Origin: CADDYX01 sp045809945 | Lineage (GTDB): Bacteria > Verrucomicrobiota > Verrucomicrobiia > Chthoniobacterales > UBA10450 | DNA: 13,829 bases | NCBI GenBank assembly: GCA_045809945.1 | Contig: JBJMWW010000179.1 | Location: 1-13,829 of the forward strand | Direction: 5' to 3' | In this document: positions 1 to 6,567 of the stretch, in pieces | Numbering within the stretch: position 1 is the first letter of the stretch | How the letters are laid out: every line of letters starts with the position of its first letter | Position numbers and translations under genes: made by a program | Notes under the pieces: generated by a model | What the model was told of the DNA's origin: nothing | Database searches by the model: none | The model's input: only the letters and a program-made list of their open reading frames with translations

Positions 1-579
1 AACAATGCCGGCGGCGGCCATTTCGGTCCGGCGGAACTGATGCCCCTCGGAGAGCTTCGCGACGAATTCCAGACGCTCGTTTTCGGGCAAGTGCAGCTCG
101 TGCAGCTTGCGTTAGGCGGCATGCGCGAGCGGGGCAGCGGCATGATCATCAATGTGACGTCGCTCGCCTCGCGTCTGCCGGTGCCATTCATGGCTTCGTA
201 CAACGCGGCGAAAGCAGCCATGGCGTCGTTCACCATGACATTGCAGCTCGAGATGCGGAATTCCGGGGTGCGGATCGTCGATCTCCAGCCGGCCGATATC
301 CGCACCGACTTCAATCGCTCAGCGAAGAAGTTCGCGCTCGATGCGCCCGGATATCGTGCTCGCGCGGCGAAATCGTGGCGGACTTGCGACCACAACATGC
401 AAAACGCGCCCGGGCCGGAACTCGTCGCAAAACGTGTCAGCGAACTGATCATGAGCGAGAACCCGCCGGCGCGCGTCACGGTCGGCGATTTTTTTCAATC
501 GAGCATCGCGCCCTTCATCATTCGGTTCCTGCCGATGCGGCTGCAGCTCTGGGGCATCGCGAAATACTACGGCATATGA
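1..579 (+). CDS. Short-chain dehydrogenase/reductase (SDR), N-terminus cut by window edge
   Basis: The frame is open from base 1 and encodes the last 192 residues of a classical SDR, an NAD(P)-dependent oxidoreductase. The first visible residues are NNAG, the motif that stabilises the central Rossmann sheet. It normally lies about 85-90 residues into the protein, so the TGxxxGxG cofactor-binding end is outside the window. The catalytic residues are intact: Ser54 (in VTSLAS), Tyr67 and Lys71 (YNAAK), numbered from base 1. The C-terminus is hydrophobic and aromatic (RFLPMRLQLW). The stop overlaps the next start (ATGA), so the cytidylyltransferase gene is probably translationally coupled. Given the SPT-like and acyltransferase genes nearby, a 3-ketosphinganine (long-chain base) reductase role is possible, as yeast Tsc10 and human KDSR are SDRs. 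This is inference. The characterised Caulobacter enzyme CerR is of a different, epimerase-like type. The SDR family call is secure and the substrate is not. Confidence 0.9.
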   Translation, partial: NNAGGGHFGPAELMPLGELRDEFQTLVFGQVQLVQLALGGMRERGSGMIINVTSLASRLPVPFMASYNAAKAAMASFTMTLQLEMRNSGVRIVDLQPADIRTDFNRSAKKFALDAPGYRARAAKSWRTCDHNMQNAPGPELVAKRVSELIMSENPPARVTVGDFFQSSIAPFIIRFLPMRLQLWGIAKYYGI

Positions 580-1331
580 AGGGAGCGATCCGCGATGCGG
601 TTGTCCTGCTGGCTGGAGCGGGTTCGCGCCTGACGAACACGCACGCCACGCCGAAGCCGCTCGTCGCTGTCCTGGGCACGCCGCTCATCGCATACGTCCT
701 GCGTGCGCTGGAATCTGTCGGGGTGAAGAACATTCACGCGGTCGTAGGCGCGCACGGCGATACGGTTATTCGCGGCGTGAAAGCATGTCTGCCGGCGTCA
801 CTATCGTTGAATCGAATCGAGAACCGGCAATGGAAATTGCGGAACGGCGTCTCGGTTCTCTGCGCGCGGGAAGCGATCGACCGGCCATTTTTTCTCACGA
901 TGGGAGACCATTTATTCGATCCAGTTATTCTCCGCGTCCTCGTCGAGCGCTCCGGCCGCGACGGCCTCAACCTCGCGGTTGATCGCAAGGTGGACCGCGT
1001 GTTCGATCTCGACGACGCGATGAAGGTGGCCACCAGCGGCGAGCAAATCGTCGCAATTTCAAAGACGCTTCATAGTTTTGATGCAATCGACACCGGCTTG
1101 TTTCTCTGCGCGCCGCAAATTTTCGAGTATCTCGAGAGCGCGAAGGTGAATGGCGATTGCAGCCTGGCGGAGGGCGTGCAGTTGATGGCGAACGATGGCA
1201 AAGCGCGCGCCATCGACATCGGCGACGCATGGTGGCAGGACGTCGACACGCCGGCCATGTTGGAACGCGCCGAAGCTACGTTGCCGATGTCGCTGCGGGC
1301 GATGGCGAATCCGGCGCCGGTCTGCGGATAA
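576..1331 (+). CDS. Inositol-1-phosphate cytidylyltransferase-like nucleotidyltransferase (IPCT family)
   Basis: A 251-residue cytosolic nucleotidyltransferase expected to make a CDP-polyol from CTP and a sugar or inositol phosphate. The ATG at 576 overlaps the SDR stop (ATGA). A longer in-frame ORF upstream lies entirely inside the SDR and is rejected. Visible motifs are GAGSRL (14-19) and PKPLV (26-30) for nucleotide binding, MGDHLF (109-114) with probable metal ligand Asp111, AIDTGLF (170-176) and WWQDVDT (219-225). The C-terminal half, including the run from DLDDAMKV through IDTGLFLC to the DVDT motif, is what I know from the cytidylyltransferase half of bifunctional IPCT/DIPPS enzymes. 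This favours inositol-1-phosphate over glucose-1-phosphate or MobA-type substrates. The gene converges with a DIPPS-like phosphotransferase gene, and their 3' ends overlap by 56 bases. The pair would make and use CDP-inositol. Family confidence is high; the exact alcohol is inferred. Confidence 0.85.
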   Translation: MKGAIRDAVVLLAGAGSRLTNTHATPKPLVAVLGTPLIAYVLRALESVGVKNIHAVVGAHGDTVIRGVKACLPASLSLNRIENRQWKLRNGVSVLCAREAIDRPFFLTMGDHLFDPVILRVLVERSGRDGLNLAVDRKVDRVFDLDDAMKVATSGEQIVAISKTLHSFDAIDTGLFLCAPQIFEYLESAKVNGDCSLAEGVQLMANDGKARAIDIGDAWWQDVDTPAMLERAEATLPMSLRAMANPAPVCG

Positions 1332-2274
1332 TCGCGAGCGCGGCCAGCGTAGTCGTCAGGAGCGCCGTCGCGAGCGAGAGGTGGAGAATCCAGTTCGCAG
1401 CGCCGAGCACAGCCAGCGCAACGAAGCCCAGCCATGCGACGTCGCGTTTCGTTGCCTGCACGACAAAATGCACGATGCGTTCGCCGAAAATGAATGCTCC
1501 GGAATGGCCGAGCATCCGCACGTGCCGGTCGTACATGCCGGAATGCCGTGCTGTCATTATTTCGTCCTTGCCGGTCGCGAGCATCAATTCACTGGCAACG
1601 ATCAGCATACCCGTCGCGATCCCTTCCCAGCGGAGATGCAAGCCGACGCCGAGTGAAATGACGAAAAGAACATTCGCGATCGTGTCGAAAACGAAATCGA
1701 GCCGCGCGCCCGCTTCAGAGTCGAGGTAGAGAGCGCGCGCGATCTCTCCGTCGCAGCCGTCGAGGATGCTGAAGAGGTAGAAGCATATCGTGCCGGCAAT
1801 CACCGAAGCGTGGTCGCCGCGCAGCAAAATCGCGGAGCCGATCAGTGCGAAGAAAAACGCGCCGAGCGTTGCATGCCACGGAAGCACGCCGCGGCGCAGC
1901 AACGCACGTGTTATCGCGGTCGAAATGCGCCGGTCGATGTGACGCGCAACCCACCCATCCTGTGGTTTACCGAGATCGCGGGCGAGCCACTTCTCAGCAG
2001 CAGGAATATCTTCGCGGTTGGCGAGCAAGCGACCGGCGTTCGGATTTCCGTTGAGCCGTTCGGCCAGCGACCCGCGTGCCAGCACGACTCGCGTGCTCAA
2101 CGCAAGATCCGCATTCGCCTGCTCGCGGGTCAGTGCAATCGTCCGTCCGCTTGTCCGCTCGAAATCATCGAGCGCGCGTCGAATGCGATCGATCTGGCGC
2201 AGCCCGCAGACATGCCAGTCGGCCGATTCGTCGGCTGAGATTGCGACGCGGATTGTGCCGTTCGGTGTCTGCAC
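1276..2274 (-). CDS. CDP-alcohol phosphotransferase B, DIPPS-like, with a non-catalytic N-terminal domain
   Basis: A 332-residue membrane enzyme carrying the complete CDP-alcohol phosphotransferase signature: Asp172, Asp175-Gly176, Ala179-Arg180, Gly189, Asp193 and Asp197. These bind two metals and the CDP-alcohol. Hydrophobic segments lie around 135-170, 198-232 and 278-315. The linker LGKPQDGWVARHIDRRIST (101-119) resembles the stretch just before the phosphotransferase domain in IPCT/DIPPS fusion proteins. The first 100 or so residues contain VCGLRQIDRIRRAL (22-35), like the helix after the substrate loop of nucleotidyltransferases, but no GxGxR signature. That region may be a decayed or structural IPCT-like domain (inference). 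The start is GTG at 2274. An in-frame stop, that of the acyltransferase gene, lies 12 bases upstream and no earlier start codon lies between, so the start is well bounded. The likely role is transfer of phospho-inositol from CDP-inositol to a lipid or polyol acceptor. The 3' end overlaps the IPCT-like gene tail to tail. Confidence 0.87.
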   Translation of the reverse strand: MQTPNGTIRVAISADESADWHVCGLRQIDRIRRALDDFERTSGRTIALTREQANADLALSTRVVLARGSLAERLNGNPNAGRLLANREDIPAAEKWLARDLGKPQDGWVARHIDRRISTAITRALLRRGVLPWHATLGAFFFALIGSAILLRGDHASVIAGTICFYLFSILDGCDGEIARALYLDSEAGARLDFVFDTIANVLFVISLGVGLHLRWEGIATGMLIVASELMLATGKDEIMTARHSGMYDRHVRMLGHSGAFIFGERIVHFVVQATKRDVAWLGFVALAVLGAANWILHLSLATALLTTTLAALAIIRRPAPDSPSPAATSAT

Positions 2275-2286
2275 GACGCGCCGACG

Positions 2287-3423
2287 CTAGGCGGCGATGG
2301 GGCGGCTGTAAATCCGGTAGGTTTTGTAACGTTCGGCCCCGATCGCTGCGAGGAAGCGATTGATTGCGTGATTATTTTCGAGTGTGAGGCTCAGCTCGCC
2401 GGTGAAACCGCGCTTGATCATCGCATCCTCGATAATGCGCAGGACGAGAAATTCAGCGATGCCGTGAAGCCGAAACTTTGGAGCAACGCCGAGCGCGACG
2501 AGGCGCGCGGTTTTTAGCCGGCTTTTGTAGTAGAGCAATTTCGCGAGACCGATCGGCAAGCCGAATGTTGTCAGGCGGCCGTTCACATGTTTGAACGCAA
2601 CGTTGATGTCGGGCACGCAAAGAATGAAACCCGCCGGCTCGCCGTTCACCTCGGCGATCAAGGTAAACTCCGGCACCGCGAGCGGTTTTAGCTCGTGCAC
2701 CAAATGGTCGAATTCGGCTTCGGTAAATGGAACGAAGCCCCAGTTCTTTTCCCACGCGCTGTTATAGATCTCGCGCAACCGCCGGCTCTCTTCCCGGAGC
2801 TTTTTCATGTTTATCGGGCGGATCGTTAGGCCTTCCTGACGGACGGCACGACGCGCGATCCGGCGGAGCCGCGCCGCGGCCTCAATCGGTTGTGAAAACC
2901 ACCAGGCATACCAGTCCATCGCTTTTGAAAATCCGGAGCCCTCGATCAGGGCCGCGTAATAGGGTCGATTGTGTGAGGTGAGCAGCGTCGGCGGATGTTG
3001 GAATCCATCGATCAGAAGCGCGCAGACGTAATTCGTCGAATAATCGATCGGCCCCATCACTTCGCTGCGGCCTTTGCTGCGCAGCCAATCCGCTGCCGTG
3101 TCGAAAAGTGCGGCGGCGACCTCGATGTCGTTGATTGACTCGAACAAACCAAAGCAGCCGGCGTTGGTGCCATGGAGCGCGTTGTAGTTGGGATCGTCGC
3201 TCGCCATGATCCGGCCGACGATTTCGCCGTTGCGCCGCGCGAGGAACAACTCGGCATCGCCATGCCGATAGAACGGGTGTTTCTCGCGATTCAGAAACTC
3301 TTTTCGCTCGATGATGAGCGGCGGCACCCAGGCCGGATCGTCGCGATAAATCCGCCATGGGAACTTTATGAAGGCGTCGCGTTCCTGCTTCGACGCGACT
3401 CGAGTGACGTCAGGTCGCGCCAC
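2287..3423 (-). CDS. GNAT-superfamily acyltransferase, candidate bacterial ceramide synthase (bCerS-like)
   Basis: A 378-residue soluble-looking protein with a two-part GNAT-like layout. The N-terminal part contains FPWRIYRDDPAWVPPL (21-36), GEIVGRIMA (66-74) and GPIDYSTNY (124-132). The C-terminal part contains GEPAGFILCVPD (261-272), ALGVAPKFRLHGIAEFLV (310-327), corresponding to the acyl-CoA or acyl-ACP binding segment, LENNHAINRF (348-357) and a terminal KTYRIYSRP (367-375). This matches my recollection of a widespread 370-390 residue family (E. coli YghO-like) that includes the sphingolipid N-acyltransferase bCerS of Caulobacter. I could not align it, so the ceramide-synthase role rests on family memory plus context. 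The start is GTG at 3423, overlapping the upstream phosphotransferase gene by 14 bases; the conserved N-terminal block begins within 25 residues, so this start fits. It lies between two CDP-alcohol phosphotransferase genes in one operon, consistent with N-acylation of a long-chain base. An N-acyltransferase for another amine is the main alternative. Confidence 0.75.
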   Translation of the reverse strand: MARPDVTRVASKQERDAFIKFPWRIYRDDPAWVPPLIIERKEFLNREKHPFYRHGDAELFLARRNGEIVGRIMASDDPNYNALHGTNAGCFGLFESINDIEVAAALFDTAADWLRSKGRSEVMGPIDYSTNYVCALLIDGFQHPPTLLTSHNRPYYAALIEGSGFSKAMDWYAWWFSQPIEAAARLRRIARRAVRQEGLTIRPINMKKLREESRRLREIYNSAWEKNWGFVPFTEAEFDHLVHELKPLAVPEFTLIAEVNGEPAGFILCVPDINVAFKHVNGRLTTFGLPIGLAKLLYYKSRLKTARLVALGVAPKFRLHGIAEFLVLRIIEDAMIKRGFTGELSLTLENNHAINRFLAAIGAERYKTYRIYSRPIAA

Positions 3424-4321
3424 GATCGAAGCGTGCTGCGAGTGAGTTTTGGCGGACGATCAGCCAGAGGAAAATTGCGTTAAACAGGGTCAGCTCCGCA
3501 ATGAAGTACCAACCCGGCCGCCGGAGAAACAAAACAACGAATAAAACGAACATTCGCGTGCTCGTGCCGAGTAGGCGGGCATGGCGGACCAGTGAGTGAT
3601 GAGCTTCGCGATAGGCGTTGCGAAACGATGTCGAGATTTGCTGGACGCTATCGCGCAACCGCGCCAGCGCGGGTAATTCGATCTCCTGTTGCCGGACGTA
3701 TCCAGCGTGCAGCAAATGCAGAAACTTGCGCCAGCCACGGCTGGTCCGTGCTCGTTGTCGCAATTCGCGCGAACTGACAAGAGTCGTCATTCGATTTGTG
3801 CCAAAACGCAGGTAGGCATCCCGACAAAATTCGGCCGCCGAGCTTTGGAACGAGTGGCAAATCCCCGCGGCCACCGCGATCACCCAAATTGAAGTCGAGC
3901 CGCCGCCGGCCACAATGCGCAGGCAGAGGTGAACGTAGATGCTGGCGAATACGATGTTGTCGCCGATCCCGTCGATGACGCGGCCTTGCTCGCTTTGCCT
4001 CCGGGTGAGTCGGGCAAGTTGCCCGTCCACGTTGTCGAAAAGATTGGCGCTGACGTGGAGCAGCATGCCAACGAGGTTCAGCCAAAGCGCCTCGTAGTAG
4101 TAAAGATGGCCTGCAACTACGCCGCAGATCGTCGCGATGACTGTCACCTGGTTCGGCGAGATCGAGGCGCGGGCAAAAAGCTGTGCGAGGCGAAAACCTA
4201 GTGGTCGATAAAAAATTAGGTCGAGGGCGCCTTCCACATCGCGCCCTTTGTAGGTCGATTCGACACCCTGAGCGGCCGCGCGTTCGCTCGGCGGCAGATC
4301 AGCAGCGACGGCGTCGTTCAC
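3410..4321 (-). CDS. CDP-alcohol phosphotransferase A (membrane head-group transferase)
   Basis: From the preferred GTG start at 4321 this is a 303-residue integral membrane enzyme with an intact signature: Asp96, Asp99-Gly100, Ala103-Arg104, Gly113, Asp117 and Asp121. The preceding YKGRDVEG (24-31) and ISPNQVT (54-60) are typical of the region just before the first helix. Hydrophobic segments lie near 58-95, 122-138, 146-156 and 256-290. Unlike many phosphatidyltransferases, about 100 polar residues (155-255) separate the first and last helices. An alternative ATG at 4390 would add 23 Cys-rich residues and overlap the divergent HAD gene by 17 bases, so GTG at 4321 is preferred but not proven. 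The gene heads a three-gene minus-strand unit with the acyltransferase and phosphotransferase B. The acceptor could be ceramide, diacylglycerol or another lipid alcohol. The donor could be a CDP-alcohol made by one of the local nucleotidyltransferases, or CDP-diacylglycerol. The substrates cannot be read from the sequence. Confidence 0.85.
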   Translation of the reverse strand: MNDAVAADLPPSERAAAQGVESTYKGRDVEGALDLIFYRPLGFRLAQLFARASISPNQVTVIATICGVVAGHLYYYEALWLNLVGMLLHVSANLFDNVDGQLARLTRRQSEQGRVIDGIGDNIVFASIYVHLCLRIVAGGGSTSIWVIAVAAGICHSFQSSAAEFCRDAYLRFGTNRMTTLVSSRELRQRARTSRGWRKFLHLLHAGYVRQQEIELPALARLRDSVQQISTSFRNAYREAHHSLVRHARLLGTSTRMFVLFVVLFLRRPGWYFIAELTLFNAIFLWLIVRQNSLAARFDRGAT

Positions 4322-4336
4322 GGCGCAGAGAGTACA

Positions 4337-4364
4337 TCGACAGGCGGCGGATAGCACGTATACG
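4337..4364 (+). promoter_or_regulatory. Candidate sigma-70-type promoter for the five-gene plus-strand operon
   Basis: In the 52-base gap between the divergent genes, TCGACA (4337-4342, one mismatch to TTGACA) is followed after 16 bases by TATACG (4359-4364, four of six to TATAAT). The predicted transcript would begin only a few bases before the ATG at 4374, giving a nearly leaderless message. No Shine-Dalgarno sequence is visible there, which is at least compatible. Spacing and position are good, but a match of this quality occurs by chance. Confidence 0.3.
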
Positions 4365-4373
4365 AATCCCGCC

Positions 4374-5060
4374 ATGCAGATCGACGGCATTCTGTTCGAC
4401 TTCGGCGGGACGCTCGACGGGGACGGCCTGCATTGGCTGGATCGATTCTGCGCGCTTTATCCGCGTCTCGGCTTTTCGTTCGAGCGCGAAACAATTCGCG
4501 CTGCATTTGATTTTGCGGAAGCGGAAGCGGCGCGCGACCACGCGATGCAAACGACGGGATTGCAAGAAATGGTGCAGCGCCATGTCCGGTCTCAGTTTGC
4601 AAAGCTTGCGATCGATAATCCGGAGGCGCGGCGCGCTCTCGTTACCGAATTTGCGGAGAACGTTCGCCGGGCGGCGCATAGGAACGCGTCTCTGCTACAG
4701 GAACTATCACAGCGCGGCCTTCGTCTTGGTGTGATCTCAAACGGCTGTGGAAATACCGCCGTGCTGTGTGACGAATTGGGCTACTCGCCCTATCTCGCGA
4801 CCGTGCTGGATTCGCAGCGTGTCGGCTTGAGCAAGCCGGATCCGCAGTTTTTCTCACGCGCCTCACAAGAGATCGGATTGCCGCCCGCGCGTCTGCTCAT
4901 GGTCGGCGACTCGCTTGAGCGCGACATTCGCCCGGCAAAACAGATCGGGATGCGAACCGCGTGGCTGAATCCGAATCATGACGCCGGCGAAAAGGCCGCT
5001 GATATTCAGATCAGCCGTCTGGCGGAGCTGCGCGATGCTGTCCTCCGGCCAGTGCTATGA
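4374..5060 (+). CDS. HAD-superfamily hydrolase with altered motif I (DFGGT)
   Basis: A 228-residue cytosolic haloacid dehalogenase-like protein. Motif I is Asp9-Phe-Gly11-Gly-Thr13, motif II is ISNG (Ser122), motif III is the Lys154 of SKPDP, and motif IV is GDSLERD with Asp179 and Asp184. An alpha-helical cap domain lies between residues 18 and 105. The nucleophile Asp9 is present, but the second Asp of the DxD pair, the usual general acid/base of HAD phosphatases, is Gly11. Such DFGGT proteins occur naturally, so this may be a phosphatase using another residue, or a different activity. The ATG at 4374 opens a five-gene operon in which every junction overlaps; this gene's stop overlaps the next start by 4 bases. 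By position it may remove phosphate from an intermediate before or after the aminotransferase or oxidoreductase step (inference). No Shine-Dalgarno sequence is evident. Confidence 0.85.
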   Translation: MQIDGILFDFGGTLDGDGLHWLDRFCALYPRLGFSFERETIRAAFDFAEAEAARDHAMQTTGLQEMVQRHVRSQFAKLAIDNPEARRALVTEFAENVRRAAHRNASLLQELSQRGLRLGVISNGCGNTAVLCDELGYSPYLATVLDSQRVGLSKPDPQFFSRASQEIGLPPARLLMVGDSLERDIRPAKQIGMRTAWLNPNHDAGEKAADIQISRLAELRDAVLRPVL

Positions 5061-5761
5061 AGGCCGGTATGCTCGCCGCCGGTCGCGGTGAGCGGCTGCG
5101 CGATTCAGGCGAACTCAAGCCGCTGGTCCAGGTTGCCGGGCGGCCGCTCATCACGCACGTGCTCCGTGCGTTCAGTGCGATTGAGATCGACGAAGTCGCG
5201 GTGATCATCAACGAAGACTCGGAACGCGTCCGCGGCGTTGTGATGGCAGAAAACTGGCCGTTTAGCGTTCGCTGGATCGTGAAGACGACTCAGTCTTCAA
5301 TGCACAGTTTTCTGCGTCTCCTCGAACACCTTTCGGCCGAGAACGGCGGTAACCGATTTTTGATCGCGACGGTCGATACAGTGCTCGATCCGAAACAGCT
5401 CGTTGCATTTACCAATGCAGCGAGCCCACATCGCGACAGCGCGGTAACGCTGGCGATCAATGAGCCGGCTGATGACGACAATCCACTCTGGGTCACGTCG
5501 GATGAAGCGGGGTGCGTCCGTGGTTTTGGCGACCCGACGTCGAAACGAGCGACGGCTGGAGTTTACATTGTCGATGCGGTAGTGTTGCGCGAGGCCAAAG
5601 GAGCCGAACGCGATCGACTCATGTCGCTCCGTAATTTTCTTGGCCGGCTGCTCGAACGAGATTATAAAATTTCCGCAGTTTCCATTGGTAATTCCATAGA
5701 CGTCGACCGTTCCGCAGATATTATCGCCGCCGAAAAGTTGCTGAAGCAGCACCAGATTTGA
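5057..5761 (+). CDS. Second nucleotidyltransferase, MobA/IPCT-like (NTP_transf_3 type)
   Basis: A 234-residue protein with the nucleotidyltransferase fingerprint: LAAGRGERL (6-14) for the nucleotide phosphate loop, KPLVQVAGRPLITHVL (21-36), and TVDT (105-108), whose Asp107 is the probable metal ligand. Near the C-terminus IDVDRSADIIAAEKLL (214-229) corresponds to the DVDT...AE..L ending of the upstream cytidylyltransferase, so the two are probably related. The middle third differs: the AIDTG motif is replaced by TAGVYIVD (166-173), suggesting another phospho-alcohol or sugar phosphate. The ATG at 5057 overlaps the HAD stop by 4 bases, and the gene's own TGA overlaps the TTG start of the ATP-grasp gene. 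The expected reaction is NTP plus an alcohol or sugar phosphate giving NDP-alcohol plus pyrophosphate. Two nucleotidyltransferases beside two CDP-alcohol phosphotransferases suggest two distinct CDP-activated head groups (inference). A MobA molybdenum-cofactor role is unlikely, as no cofactor genes are nearby. Confidence 0.82.
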   Translation: MKAGMLAAGRGERLRDSGELKPLVQVAGRPLITHVLRAFSAIEIDEVAVIINEDSERVRGVVMAENWPFSVRWIVKTTQSSMHSFLRLLEHLSAENGGNRFLIATVDTVLDPKQLVAFTNAASPHRDSAVTLAINEPADDDNPLWVTSDEAGCVRGFGDPTSKRATAGVYIVDAVVLREAKGAERDRLMSLRNFLGRLLERDYKISAVSIGNSIDVDRSADIIAAEKLLKQHQI

Positions 5762-6567
5762 AACGCCTAATCGGAATTTATCGCGAAAAAGAATACTCGC
5801 CCGGCTGCCACGGGTCGAACGACGCCGTGGTGCTTGAGGCAGTAGCGGAGCGGCTGCGCGCAGCTGGATTTACGCTCGAGTTAATGAGCCCATCGCAGAT
5901 GAACGGCGCACCCAACGCCGCTGACCTTGTCTTTTCGATGTGCCAGGGTCGTCCTGCGCTCGAGCACCTCACGAATTGGGAACGCAAAGGGATCCGGATC
6001 ATCAATAGTCCATTCGGCGCGCGGAACACTCACCGCGACCGGCTGCCCGTCGTTCTGGAGAACGCTGGAATTGCTTTTCCGCGCACCGTGCTCGTCGAGA
6101 CGGGGCGAAAACTGAATGGCGAAGTTTCGCGCAACGGCAGTCTCTGGCTGAAGCGCGGGGACGTCCATGCTTCTGTCGAAGCCGATGTGCAGCGGTTCGA
6201 TTCGTTCGACGAACTGGCGGGAGCGCTGGGCGAATTTCACGCCCGCGGAATCCCGACTGCCGCGGTGCAATCGCATTGCGCGGGTGACGAGATCAAATTT
6301 TACGGCGTCGGGCGCGGCGAATTTTTTCATTGGTTTTACTCGCGCGAGGCGGATCGGCATTCTTTCGACGAGTCGGCGCTCAAATCGCTGGCGACCCGCG
6401 CCGCCGAGGCTGCGGGGCTCGAGGTTTACGGCGGCGATATCATCGTCGGAGCAGATGGCGAACTCACGCTCATCGACTTGAACGACTGGCCATCATTCGC
6501 GCCCTGCCGAGAGGCGGCGGCTGACGCAATTGCGAACCTGATCGCAGCTCGCGCGCATGCCGGCTGA
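5758..6567 (+). CDS. ATP-grasp enzyme, RimK/inositol-kinase-like fold, substrate unknown
   Basis: A 269-residue protein with ATP-grasp features. An N-terminal substrate domain (1-85) ends at INSP (82-85). LPVVLENAGIAFPRT (96-110) enters the ATP-binding subdomain. WLKRGD (130-135) carries the probable ATP-contacting Lys132. The segment QSHCAGDEIKFYGVG (171-185) spans the hinge and adenine region. YGGDIIV (224-230) and IDLND (239-243), with Asp240 and Asn242, give the metal-binding end typical of the fold. Family members form amide or peptide bonds from a carboxylate and an amine, or phosphorylate polyols as in inositol trisphosphate 5/6-kinases. Since an aminotransferase gene overlaps downstream, ligation onto a newly made amine is one option and inositol phosphorylation another; the sequence does not decide. 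It starts at TTG (5758) within the stop of the preceding gene (TTGA). No better start is seen: the next residues, RLIGIYREKEY, already look like strand one. Confidence 0.78.
   Translation: MKRLIGIYREKEYSPGCHGSNDAVVLEAVAERLRAAGFTLELMSPSQMNGAPNAADLVFSMCQGRPALEHLTNWERKGIRIINSPFGARNTHRDRLPVVLENAGIAFPRTVLVETGRKLNGEVSRNGSLWLKRGDVHASVEADVQRFDSFDELAGALGEFHARGIPTAAVQSHCAGDEIKFYGVGRGEFFHWFYSREADRHSFDESALKSLATRAAEAAGLEVYGGDIIVGADGELTLIDLNDWPSFAPCREAAADAIANLIAARAHAG

Noticed and set aside
375..575. N-terminal extension of the IPCT-like protein
   Set aside because: It is antisense-like filler inside the SDR reading region. The GxGxR motif starts about 14 residues after the ATG at 576, which overlaps the SDR stop in the usual coupled manner.
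1157..1729. Long plus-strand ORFs opposite phosphotransferase B
   Set aside because: These are shadows of the minus-strand gene, which carries the full catalytic signature. Their translations have no recognisable domain.
2274..2289. Acyltransferase and phosphotransferase B lie in the same frame, separated by one TAG and a few sense codons, so readthrough would give a fusion
   Set aside because: The downstream gene has its own GTG start and a complete protein of normal layout. One amber stop with no recoding signal is best read as an ordinary gene boundary.
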